NCBI GenBank assembly: GCA_036245805.1
Contig: BTRK01000005.1
Location: forward strand, 20,870,984 to 20,934,983
Length of the DNA stretch: 64,000 nucleotides
Reading direction: 5' to 3'
From: Pristionchus mayeri
Taxonomy: Eukaryota; Nematoda; Chromadorea; Rhabditida; Neodiplogasteridae
The notes under the pieces were generated by a model. It made no database searches, was not told the DNA's origin, and saw only the letters and a program-made list of their open reading frames with translations. Made by a program: the position numbers and the translations under genes. This document shows, one piece after another, positions 24,200 through 37,300 of this stretch; the first letter of the stretch is position 1; every line of letters starts with the position of its first letter.

Positions 24200-25600
24200 C
24201 TACATGATCTTGTGCTGAGGGAATGGGGCGAAGTGAGCATTGCTCCTGTCGAGGAATGTAATGGCTTCGTCAATTATTGATCGGGCGATTCCCAGGGACG
24301 AAGAGATGGCGATGCAACCAAAGCCATGAGTGACCTGCGAAGAGTAATTGAGTGGAGAAGGAAGAGAGAGAGAGAGAGATACGAGTGAGAAGTGAGAGAG
24401 ATGTTCCTGTAGGAATGGATGGAGTATAGGACGGGAGTCGAGGGGCAATCCAGTGACGGGAGTGGTGTCAGATGAGATGAGAGTCATCAGTTCATCGACC
24501 ACTTGACTGCGAGGGGGAGATAGGAAGAGGGGAGGGATGGGGAGTACCGGGCATTCATCAGAGTCATTCTCCTCGTCGTGTATTCGCCATCGCTCATCTC
24601 TGGTTTCACCAAGTGGACTGACACTTCTCGACAATGGAATTCCTTCTCGCAGACAAGGGCGAAGTCTCGACCCATGTGAATGGCCTCTTCTGAACGAGAA
24701 TGGGTATTACCATACTCCTATGGACCATCCGCTCTACAGCTAAAGTCAATGAGTGTTCCATTGCGGATGGGTGTGAAGCATGGATGGTAGGGGAGTAGCA
24801 TCGATTCAGTTGTATCTTCTCCCGTACCTTCGACAAGTGCAGTCCATGCAGTCACTGTCGTCTGTTTCCTCCTCCCCGCTGGCAGAATTATTCCCAGCTT
24901 CCGCAATGATTCCCTCAGTGACTTGCCCCCGTCCTTCGATTTAGCCCTGGAATCACGAATAAGAAGAGAGAAGAAGAGCAGGACTACTCACTTCCTTAGA
25001 ATTCCACCGAGAAGACTTGCATTGAGACATCTAGAAATGATGGAATGGCGGGAGGAAGAGAATGAGTGCTCACTCGGGTTGGTTGATCCTCCTCTGAATC
25101 TCCCCCACACTCACATTGTACTTAGTGGTGCTACTTAGCAGACTAGTCCTTCCAGGAACTGTGCAGTAGATCTGAAGGGCAGTAGACAGAGTCACTCGGA
25201 TTACGGTAGATATCTACCTCATTCGGATCTATGCAACGGAGGGAGGAGGAGGAGAGTGCTGTATCCTGTCGATTCCACATCACCGGAGGATACGGTATTA
25301 TCATCTCTTTTGCATACGCAGGTTGCTCATCGTAGCGACACAATGCAAACTGGAGGGAGGAGAAGGAGGGATAGTGGAAGGAGAAGGAAGGTTCACCTGT
25401 TGGGGACAGTGGTATGGATTGGTCCAGTCTCTCCTGGGGTAGTAGTTGGTGTCGACAAGGTCTTCTTCACTAGCTTCCACTTGCTCATTCTCCCCCATGG
25501 ATGCATCACTGAATGAGTGAAGGTAGATGAAGAGAGGGAGAAAGCTGACTGACCCTTTGTCGAACTCCTCATTGGAGCAAACTCTCTTCCGTCCATACAT
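24200..25600 (-). CDS. AP-2 family transcription factor
   Basis: The start exon from ATG 25600 reads [16 protein letters not shown]. After acidic exons, the DNA-binding/dimerisation region begins [20 protein letters not shown] and [10 protein letters not shown]. Next comes [12 protein letters not shown] (exon near 25035-25000), then a segment with [37 protein letters not shown] (near 24700-24640), LSHFSL and [10 protein letters not shown] in the last two exons, and a stop at 24200-24202. These are hallmark AP-2 (TFAP2) motifs: basic region plus helix-span-helix dimer interface. In C. elegans this family is aptf-1 to aptf-4; which paralogue this is cannot be told. The activation region is short. 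One intron (about 25180-25222) is only about 45 nt and contains TACCGTAATCC. Confidence 0.92.
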
Positions 25601-26007
25601 GGAGCGAGATTGAATATCGCCGGAGGGATTGAAGGAGGGATGAGGGGAGAAATGAATTGAGATGGACAGTTACGAGATGAGACACAGAGTGCTCTTCATT
25701 TCAACACTCCTCTCAGCTTCATTCTCACTCTTCATTCCCTTCCAGGGATTATACACCCTCGTATATTAAACTATATGTACATTATTTGTCTGACTCGAGT
25801 CCATTGATTCCTCCATGAGGAGGCACATCTTTTCCCATTTAATAAGGATTATCTCCTTCCCTGCTCTTGACCCTTGATCCCTTCCCTTCCTTGGACATTT
25901 ACCGAATGGCATATGAGATTGAATGGTTCTATCATTGGGAGTAGATTTTGTCGATCCAGAAGGGAGTTGATAGTTGGATCCTCTTGATTTACTCACGGGT
26001 AAAGAAA

Positions 26008-26100
26008 TCCATGTCCATTCTCGGTCGCCAGATTGGTAAGAATGAAGTCTCGCACGGGCTTTTCATTGCCCATCTCTTTTCTTAAATTCTCTTCGGATTT
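26008..26100 (-). pseudogene. ABHD11 gene fragment
   Basis: On the minus strand this encodes a run containing KPVRDFILTNLATENG. Positions 26015-26061 match 19825-19871 of the ABHD11-like gene with a single mismatch. Flanking codons are diverged (LRKEMGNE before it against KELEKSIPD in the gene). No other part of the hydrolase is found nearby. It is a duplicated or gene-converted fragment in intergenic DNA and lacks all catalytic residues. Confidence 0.75.
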
Positions 26101-26239
26101 GCACTGTGTGTAAAAAGAGATGGATATCTTTATCAGTCTTAATTTACATATACTTATCTCATAATCGTCTCTATTAATGCATATGCCCAGGGTGAAAGAA
26201 GAGCCGATGGTGGGGGGGGGGGGGGGGGGAGGGTGCTAC

Positions 26240-26570
26240 GTCTCCGGTATTTTTCCCCCAATGGGGGACCAACGGCCCCCCTAATGGGAGGGGAACTGGG
26301 GGACCATTGGGGGATTCCGCTCTCCCCGCTCTAGAGAACATCCTCTCCCTATCTCTAACTGAGAGAGTTTACCCCCAATAGTATACCAATGGGATACCAT
26401 TGGGAGGAATTTGTAGGGGGACCATTGGGGGAAAACTCTCTCAGTTAGAGATAGGGAGAGGATTGTCTCTAGGGCGGGGAGAGAGGCTGGTGAGCTCCCC
26501 CAATGGTCCCCCAGTTCGCCTCCCAATGGGGGTGATTGGTCCCCCATTGGGACTGAAATACCAGAGACAG
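26240..26570. repeat. Palindromic TIR element rich in CCCCCAATGG motifs
   Basis: The left half (26240-26375) and right half (26430-26570) are inverted copies. They share GGTATTT ends, repeated AATGGGGGACCA and ACCATTGGGGG boxes and the segment CTCTCCCTATCTCTAACTGA. A poly-G tract (26210-26231) lies just outside. The structure suggests a hairpin MITE; no target duplication was determined. Confidence 0.8.
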
Positions 26571-26749
26571 AGGATCTCTAGACTGATCATATTCCTGATA
26601 TGGATCGGAATAACAGAGGGAGAAGATGAGACCATCGGGAAAGAGGAGGGAATGTCACAGAAGGAAGTGGAATGCGATTAGTCGATGCACGGAGGATTAC
26701 GGTATACAATTCCCATCGAGGGGCTGACTACGGTAGAGGAGGCGATCGA

Positions 26750-28090
<1,341 letters not shown>

Positions 28091-28311
28091 CTACCATCTC
28101 TGTCTCGAAGGATTCCTCTGAAGAGAAAAGAGAGACGAAAGACTCTTTATTCATCGATATCCAGTGAATCACGAGGTAAACGAACGAGGAATGGATGGCA
28201 ATTGAGAGTGTCAACTGAGGAAGGGAAGGAGCTGTACGTAGGGGGAGAAGGGGAGGTCACCGGTAGATGCAAGGTACTCGTTCAAATGGGGGGAGAAGGG
28301 GGGGAGGGGAT

Positions 28312-29517
28312 CTATGCAAGAGTGGGATTGAATGCATGTAGAGGGGGCATGGAATGGAGATTCTTCATGGGGATCGATGTTCTCTTCCTCCTCCAACAAC
28401 AGACGAGAAGAGAGATGAGAATGAGAACTGAGAGAGAGAATACTATGATAAGAGTGATAGCGAGTAGCCATAGTGGAGGAGGGGAGGAGGAGAGGGAGAG
28501 AAGGGGAGGGGAGGAGGAGGTGGAGGGAGGGGAGGAGAGGGAAGGGTAGGAAGAGAGGGAAACATTCGAGGAGGTTCGGTTGTTGATCGTTATGGTGATG
28601 AGTGATTCTTGCGAGAGAGCTTCCATCTAAAGAAGAAGATCTCATTGACAGACTCTTCCTTTCCTTCTCTCTCTATTGATGGAAGTGCGTACGAGAGTGC
28701 ATCCAGGGAGTTCGCAGGTAGCGAGTAGACAGGAGGGAGACTCGTCACTCTCCTTCGCCACTCCAGTCATCGTCACTGCTGTGCATTCTGGAGAGATCTT
28801 CATTGATTACTCCCCCTCTCTCCTCCCTTCTCAGTCTCTTCACGAGCACCTCTGATCCCCCCTTGTTTCAATCTATTCAAAGTTCTCAAAAGGTAAATAA
28901 TCAAAAAAATTAGAAAGAAAAATTATTTAGTTAAATCCTAATTTAATTCGTGAATATCTACTCCCTCTTCACTTTTTTCCACTCTATTTTTCATCAGCTC
29001 CATCGTGTATCTACTTTCAATAGTAGTTTAGCTATCAGAATCCCTTCACCACTCAATTTCTGTGGATTGCCTCAACCGAATAAATCCCGCAAATTCGATC
29101 TACCTTCACACGTTCTCGTCCCCAAACAGAGGATCCCCTCTCATTACCTAGAGAGCAAACTACTCGCTGGTCTATTGCAGACAGGAATGAGAGTGGGGGG
29201 GGGGACTCTCCCGTTAGGAGAACACCTCCCTTCTGCAGTATCATTCTAGCAACCGGAAGTGTGTGCTCATCCCTGATTGGGAGTATTTGCCATGACTGTT
29301 CCCTGACCTCCCCTGACCCCCCCCCTTCCCCCCTTCCCCCTCCCCCCTGACCTGCGACTGAACAGCACTGAGACAGACACTCCTCCATGGAAGAAGCATG
29401 GATGGAGAGGAGGGGAATGGAGTGATCGGAGAGACGGAAGGAAGGATGCACTCGGAGAGAACCACAGGAGGAAGAGGAATCCAGAGAAGGAAGGAAGAGA
29501 AGAAGGAGAGGAAACAT
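28312..29517 (-). CDS. Putative type I membrane protein with cysteine-rich PAN/MANEC-like start
   Basis: The exon from ATG 29517 gives a clear signal peptide (MFPLLLLFLPSLDSSSS), then CGSLRV and MEECLSQCC, a spacing resembling PAN or MANEC domains. An exon near 28800-28690 holds several cysteines (SPECTAVTM, SCLLATCELPGC). The final exon (to 28312) has a Ser/Pro stretch, a strong membrane segment (LWLLAITLIIVFSLSVLILI) and a basic stop-transfer CCWRRKR. The pieces fit one single-pass surface protein, but the joining exons around 29050-29310 are not resolved and the family is not recognised with confidence. Confidence 0.45.
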
Positions 29518-30086
29518 CTGAATGAGATGAAGTCATCAGTGACAGTCTTCCCATGGGGGAGAAGATCGATTGAGGGAATGCATAGCAACGGAAGGAATGG
29601 AAGGAATGAGAATGGTCGAGGGAATAGTAATAGATGATGACTGCAGAGAGAAGAAGACGGGGAGGAAAGAAGGGGAGGAATGAGGAGGAGTTCACGAGGA
29701 ACAATGAGCCTCCAAATCATAATGGATATGGGGAGAGAGGAACCAAGTAGAGTAGTGAAGCATGTAAAGACTTGTGAGGAGGACAAATGGAAGAGGAGGA
29801 GGGGAGAGAGAGAGGAGAGAGAACCGAAGGGGAGGAGGAGGAGGGAATGATTAAGAATGGCATGCGAACGGTAAAAAGTGATTGGAATAGTGAGAGGTTC
29901 GTCTAGCTCTCTCTGGTTCTTCTTCCTCTTCCACTCGAGACTGTAGGAGAGCAAAGACAAGAGAGATCTCGGGGTGGGGCAGAAGGGGGGGGGGGAGAGG
30001 GAGGGAGGAGGGGGGGGGGGGAGAATATCACCCCCCCCCCTATTCTAAAGAGCGGAAGCGATAGGACTCAGGTGGACACCCACTAC
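29518..30086. other. Purine-rich low-complexity flank before the assembly gap
   Basis: GA-rich sequence with long G runs (29980-30020) and a C run. No supported exon. The homopolymer runs probably explain the gap that follows. Confidence 0.6.
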
Positions 30087-30586
30087 NNNNNNNNNNNNNN
30101 NNNNNNNNNNNNNNNNNNNNNNNNNNNNNNNNNNNNNNNNNNNNNNNNNNNNNNNNNNNNNNNNNNNNNNNNNNNNNNNNNNNNNNNNNNNNNNNNNNNN
30201 NNNNNNNNNNNNNNNNNNNNNNNNNNNNNNNNNNNNNNNNNNNNNNNNNNNNNNNNNNNNNNNNNNNNNNNNNNNNNNNNNNNNNNNNNNNNNNNNNNNN
30301 NNNNNNNNNNNNNNNNNNNNNNNNNNNNNNNNNNNNNNNNNNNNNNNNNNNNNNNNNNNNNNNNNNNNNNNNNNNNNNNNNNNNNNNNNNNNNNNNNNNN
30401 NNNNNNNNNNNNNNNNNNNNNNNNNNNNNNNNNNNNNNNNNNNNNNNNNNNNNNNNNNNNNNNNNNNNNNNNNNNNNNNNNNNNNNNNNNNNNNNNNNNN
30501 NNNNNNNNNNNNNNNNNNNNNNNNNNNNNNNNNNNNNNNNNNNNNNNNNNNNNNNNNNNNNNNNNNNNNNNNNNNNNNNNNNNNNN
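30087..30586. other. Assembly gap (500 N)
   Basis: Exactly 500 N characters, a conventional placeholder length, so true size is unknown. The 5' exons of the gene ending at 31035 are presumably in or beyond it. Confidence 0.99.
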
Positions 30587-30638
30587 GTAGAAGGAGTGAT
30601 TTTTCCTTTCCCCTGAGTGCTCCCTTCCTCCCCTACAG

Positions 30639-31035
30639 GTGTCTCTCCGTTCTCACTCTGCTACTCTCAAATCGGAGGCTTATTTCACTGCTCCAGAATT
30701 TCAGTCAGATGAGGAAGATTGGGATAGAACTCTAACGGAGGATTCAATTGAGAGACCAGAGGATTTGGGGTGAGATCTCTCTCTCTCTATCTCTTCACTA
30801 TTCACCTCTTCAGTCATCTTCCATCCTTCAATCGCACTATGCCACATAGACTGTCCAGTTTCAAACGGTAACGTCGGTATACCCTATTGTATGATTGATC
30901 GATATCAGATCTGACCCTACCGTACCAGTCAATTCTCCCCTGTACGTGTCTCGACCAGAAGATGATAATCATCACGAGGAACGTCGTTCTCCTCGGCCAG
31001 TTCCTCCTCCTCGTATCTCATCCCCTCCTCAGTGA
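30639..31035 (+). CDS. 3' exons of an unrecognised gene (5' end in gap)
   Basis: Three exons in compatible phase: 30639-30770 (FQSDEEDWDRTLTEDSIER), about 30813-30867 (PHRLSSFKR) and about 30909-31035. The last ends RPVPPPRISSPPQ with TGA at 31033-31035. The visible part is acidic then Pro/Arg-rich and looks like an intrinsically disordered tail with possible SH3-binding PxxP. No domain is visible, so the product cannot be named. Confidence 0.6.
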
Positions 31036-31370
31036 ATCACCCCCCCCCCTCTCTCTCTCTCTCTCTTCGGGTCTTCTCTTCATTCTCATCACCAAATCCA
31101 TTCACGAGACATCTCTCAATCTTCAACATATCTCCCCATTCTGTCAATGATAGGATAACATTTATTTACTTGATATTGAAAGTTTCACAGCTATTTATTC
31201 TCGTCAAGTATAATACACCTGCATACACATTAATACTATAAATTAATTATTCCTACTTAGCTATACATATGTAGTATGCTGACTACCAATGTCCACGAAA
31301 GCCAAATATTTCAGTGCCATAAATATAAAATGGAGATGGAGATGGGGAAATGAGTGAGAGAGGCGTCAGT
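31036..31370. other. Intergenic between convergent genes
   Basis: About 335 bp, AT-rich, between the stop of the unknown + gene and the stop of COG3 on the minus strand. It likely contains both polyadenylation regions. Nothing else is seen. Confidence 0.5.
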
Positions 31371-34300
31371 CTATGCCCTCAGAATGATGTGAATGTGGGA
31401 GAGAGAAGGAATGGCAGCAATGGATTGATCCTCCTCGGAGAGATGAGAAGAGACCAAGGAATGAAGACGAGTCCAGGAAGAGATGCACACTGATCTAAGA
31501 GAGAGAGAAAGAGATGATGAAGAGAGGGAATGGGGCAGGAGGGGGATACCTCATGGGGGAGAGGAGAATACTCTCCGTTTCATTCACTCCGATGTAGAGA
31601 GAGAGGGCCGATCGAATCTGAATCACTTCTCATCTCCATCCTCTCCCTCCCCCCCTCCTCTCACCATTGGCCAATGGGTGGATAGATTCTTGAATGCTCT
31701 TCCAGCCATAGCCTGTATTTCCTTGGGTGCCATCCATCCCGCTTTCGAGTACTCGAATCCATCTCTCGCTGCCTGTAATTCACTCCCTTCACTTCCATCT
31801 CTTCATCATCTCACTTCTTTTTCTGCAGAATCCATAAAATCGGTCAATTCCTTGACGAGAAGAGCAGTGGAGAGACTCACGAGTTCGTTGCACCTTCAAT
31901 CTCCCCTCCCTCCCTCCCCTCTCCTCTTCCCCCTCCCTCCCCCCCTCTCCTCTTCTCACCTCTGCTTCAATCGATTATCGATTACCCTTCTGCTGTCGCC
32001 AGATGGTTCGTTCACTTGGATCGGCACCTCAATTACAATAAATGGAAGAGGAATGAGATTGTTCGTACCTGGAATAGCAACTCGAGGAAAGCATTGTTGC
32101 TGCTCAACTCGAACCATTTCGATCGATCGGAGAGGAAGGAAGAAGCGGAGGAACGGAACTTAGAGAAGTCGATCGAGAGATCACGAGTAGGAAGGGAAGC
32201 GTCCGATCTAAAGAGAATCTTCCTCTCCCAGAAGAGGGGAGGAGGAGGGGGGAGGGGGGGGGGAGTACCTCTGGGCTGCGTGTCTATAGGGAGCAGTCTG
32301 CTCACGGAGGATCAGCAGATGCTTGATCACGAAGAGAACGGAGTCGAGAGAGCGAGACCATCCCCCTGAGAGAGAGAACCTTTCCCTCCCTCCCCTCCCC
32401 CTCCCCCTCTCACCCTTCTTCGGGATGGCAGCAATGGGCAGTAGCTGCAGTGTCTAGAGAGAGACAGCAGGCGATGAGTATGTCACGGGCGATGGATTGA
32501 AATACTCCCATCTGAGGAAGATCCTCCACTCGCCCCATTCACAACCACTCACATCCATGTACTTGAACAACTTGGCCAGTACCATCACTGATCTTCTCAC
32601 AGTGGGATACCAGAGACAGTGCAGGTCAACTGCAGAGGGAGTGGGGGCGGACGAAGTCTTCCGTCCTCTCTCTCCTTCCCCCTCCCCTCCCTCTGCCTTC
32701 TCTCCTTCCTCTTCCTCACACACACTCGTCTTCTTCTGCAATCAATCAATATCATCTTCTACCATATCTACCTTCTTTACCGTACCTTCTGTCCCTCTTC
32801 GATCGATTTCATCATCTCCAACTTCTCAGGATATGCAAGATCTCCGGGAGATGGTCGATAGCTGGCGATATCCGACTGGGCATACATTTCAGCCCTTCAA
32901 TCAATATCCTCCCATCTACAGTACACCTCCCTCTTTCGTACCTATACACGATTCTCTCAACGATATCTCCGACCAGTTCTCCGATAACTCTGACGAAGGC
33001 TCCTCGAGGGTCGAATGTTCTTCTTCCATTGCTTATTCCTACTCTCGATTCCATTCCTTCTCCTTCCATCATCCATGACATCAATCCACACCGTTGATCC
33101 ACCATCTCCACCTGTAACATCTCTCCCTCTCTCCCCCTTCTCTCCTCTCTCCTCTCTCGATACCTTGAGAATGGCACACAACTCCGTGAGTGTTTCCAGA
33201 TGGGGATTGTGAATGACCATGGGACGGAGGATGTTGTACAGGAGACGGGAGAGACCTCAAAGGAAGCACTTCCTTCCCCCTCAGTCATCGAATCATCGAC
33301 TGACCCTCTACGAATTGGTCGAAGGAGGAAGTAGCACTCCAGAAGAAGGAGGAAGGAGAGGAAGGAGTGGGAGGAAGAGGATGAGTACGTGAGGAGATGA
33401 TACTCATTCCTTCCGGAGTATCCATTCCTCCCCCCATCTCCCCCCTCTCTTCACTCGAGAAGAACTGACGATACAGACGGAATTCATCGTCAATCACTCG
33501 AAGAAGGAAAGAGGAGGAAGATCGAGTGAGAGTACACGATGAATCTCCCTGAGTCCTAGACGGAATAGACGGGTTACGGTAGGAGAGAAGAAGGATCACT
33601 CACTCGACCAATTGAGCGAGTGTCGCTTCGAGCACTGGATTGATTAGTTGTTGTCGAGTGGAGAAGTACACCTGGAAGGAGGGGGGAAGGGGGGGGGGGG
33701 TGGAGGGAGGACTGACTTGCATGCACTCAGAGAGCATCGCTTCGAACTCGGGCACTCCACTGAAGCGTGATTCAGCAACAGAGATGGCGGCTCTGGAGGG
33801 GAAGAATGAGTTCTTTCCCTCCCCCTCTCTCACTTCACAGACTGCGCCCTACTCGAGAAGACTCCATACAGCAGAGTGAGCGTCTCCTCGTCCGAGATCT
33901 GTCCCTCCTTACGACCTGCGCATCATTACCGTACTCCAGGCACTAGGTCGGATAACCACAAATAATATCCTTCCCTAGTATTATAGCAGAATACGTTTTG
34001 ACAATGTGGGAAACTGATGTGAAAATACTGGAGAAGGGTAATTGTTTGCCTTTCATCCGACCTAGTACCGTACTCCATCATCCCCTTTGATCCCGATCGA
34101 TAATTGACTGACCTTCTCCTCCTCCCAACTCTTCTCTCCTTCTGCTCACATCCATTGTTGCTGCTTCGATCTCATTGAGGACTGATGCACGAATGCAAGT
34201 CATAGCTCTGTAGAGAATGAGGGGAGGGGAAGGGAAAGGGGAAGGGGGAACTCACCTCGAGAGACATTGCTCGTACTTGTCGATGTACAGATCTGCCTCT

Positions 34301-37300
34301 TTCCACTCACGATGAGACCTACAACCACCAGTTATCAATCAGTTTGTCCTAATACCGTAATACCAACCTGAGCAGATGTAGAAATTCGTCAATGGAAGCG
34401 AGTATCGAAGTGAATGATTGTCCCGTCACAGAGAGCTTCGTTCCACTCGATAGTTTCTGAATGGGGATCAACTGAGGATAGGACATTGGCAGCAAGGGTA
34501 CCCTCTTTTCCCTCTTGTCTCCCCACTCGACCATCCATAGTCCCCGTTCTTCAATTGCATCGCCACTTCTTAGCACACGTCAGTCTAGAGATTCCCCTGT
34601 CTCCGTTTTCTATGCAAATGCGCGTTCAATTCGATGTAAATCCCCTCAGCTCTCTTTCCTGCTTGCCTCTCTTGAATTCCGAATTATTTGCATATCAGAG
34701 ACTTGGTTAGATCATAATAATAGTGACTCTTTCCTTGTTGGTGGTTCTCCTAACTATTTACCATTCCGATGCGACCGCGCTATTTCTGTTGATTACGGTA
34801 GGGGTGGCGGCGTCGCGTGCCTAGTTCACAACTCTTTGAATCCCACCCTCATTTCTACCTTTGCTTCGCCACTTATAGAATGTTGTATAGTTGACATTCA
34901 CTTAGATTATTCCCCATCCCTTCCATATAGAATAATCAGAATTTTCACTATCTATAGATCTCCTTTCGCCCCTCATGATTCTCTTATTGAACTCATTCAG
35001 AATATAGAAACGCATATTTCTGCTAATTTTCCTTGTATCTTAATTGGTGATTTCAATTTTCCTGATATTGATTGGCAGTCTCTTTTCCCCCCAACCCAAA
35101 ACGACCTATTAGATTTTGTGTCAGACCACCACTTTAATCAGCTTGTATCTTTCCCTACTAGGCTCAATAGCTATTTAGATCTACTATTTTGTAATGAGAA
35201 TATTATTTGCAATGTGTCTCCTACCACTGCACTTAGTGACCATATCAGTGTGACTTTTGACCTTCGCATTCCCCGTCCTCCTCAAAATGTTCGCGCCCCA
35301 TCCCGTAACTATCGATTAGCTGATTGGATCTCGATTAATGACTGTATGCACTTTCATGACTGGACCCACGCTTTGAGCAATCTCGATACACACCAACCTT
35401 ATACCTATTTTGTTGCCTTTGTAAATAACGTTTTAGACACATTTGTTCCCCTCTCTAAACCTTCCCCTTTCTCTAGATATCCACGAACTTTAAAAATTCT
35501 GTACGGGAAATCTAAAACATTAACTAGAGTTGCTCCAAACAGTCATGCATGTGTTATTATGACCCAGCGTTTTAACAAATAGATTTTACTGCTCCCTTGA
35601 AAATCGTATTGTTATGTCCTCCAATTCTAAGCTCTTCTATAATTATTGCAAGGACAAATTGAGTATTCCCAAAATCACTCCCTCTGGAATAGTAGATTCT
35701 GATGGTTCCGTACTATTGTAATATCTAATGACCAGAAGTGTGTAGCTTTTGAAAGATTCTTTTCTTCTGTCTTTACTGCTCCCCAATCGTCCCCACTCCC
35801 TCCCCCTTCCCCTTCTTTCTTTTTCGATCTGCCTTCAATTTCTCACGTGGATGTTATTTGTGCACTTAGTAAGCTTGCTCCCAAAGTGAATGTAACTCCC
35901 GACAATATTCCCAGTATCGTTCTTTCGAGATGTAAATTGTCTGTTATATCTCCTCTACTTACTATTTTCAACAAATCTCTGCTAACCTCCCAGGTCCCAT
36001 CTCAATGGCGCCAAGCCTTAGTTAAACCCATTCCCAAAAAATCTAGTAACTCCATCACAGATTTTCGTCCTATTTCACTGACTTCATCTGTTTGTAAAGT
36101 TTTTGAGAAGATCCTTATAGGCAAAATCACAACTTTTCTTGACCAGAATAATTTATTTTGATCCACATCAAACTGGTTTTAGAAATTGTAGATCAACTTC
36201 CACTAATCTTGCTGAGACTTATTCACATTATCTTCGCATCTCCAGGAATGGAACTCCTTTTGACACAATTTATATAGATTTCCGAAAAGCTTTTGATTCT
36301 ATTGATCATAGATTATTGCTGCACAAATTGTCGGAATTGGGCCTCTCTGATCACATTGTATCCTGGTTCCACGCATATCTTTCCGGTCGTACGCAATCTG
36401 TTTTTATTGACACCTCTTTTTCCCCTCAGTCCCCGGTCATATCCGGCGTACCACAGGGATCTTGTCTCGGGCCTCTCCTCTTTATCTTATTCATCAATGA
36501 TATTTGCAAGCAATTCCCTAACTCTATTTATTATTCAGTATATGCAGATGACCTTAAGTTGTTCGCTGAAGCTCCTTTGTTCTCAGATGATTTGCAATCC
36601 GCTCTAAATATTGTTGCTAACTGGTCCTCTCAATGGAATCTTGGCATTTCCGAAACCAAATGTCACATTGTCCACTATGGCCGACATAACCCCCATAGAC
36701 AATTCACCATTAATGGTATTATTTTAAACGAACCTAGCAATGACCCCAGTAAGTGTATCATTAAGGATCTTGGAGTGCATTTCTCCCCCTCACTTTCTTT
36801 CTCGTCCCATATTACTAAGATTATTTCTAAAGCCCGCGCCAAATCTAATCTCATTTTTAAATCCTTTCGTAGCAACTCCATTAAGTTATATTTCAAATCG
36901 TATAATACTTTCATCCTCCCAAATCTAGAATATTGCTCCATTATATGGAATCCTATAAATAGTGTGTCTTTAACTAAAGAGCTTGAAAGAGTTCAACGCG
37001 ATTTTACCCGTAGAATGTATGTACGCTGTTCCCTACCCCTGTATCATATAAGCATCGGCTCAATGAGCTTAATCTAATGACTTTAGAACGACGTAGATTC
37101 ATAATTGATATATTGTTTCTTCATTCCATTGTCCACAACCGATATTCTCTTGATATTTCTTCCCTGCTTACTCGCGCGCCTCTCACTCGACCTCTCAGAA
37201 ATGCTCATCCCCTTCGTATATCACTACCTTTTATACCGCATAATTCTAATTCTACTCTTGTATCTAGAACTTTGTCGATTTGGAATGCTCTTCCCATAGA

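Noticed and set aside
25143..25200. LysM domain suggested by the [15 protein letters not shown] segment
   Set aside because: Once the following exons were read ([29 protein letters not shown]), the whole clearly matched AP-2 instead.
29980..30060. Possible functional G-quadruplex region before the gap
   Set aside because: Long G and C runs adjoin an N gap and are common in these introns; may be assembly noise, so no function is claimed.
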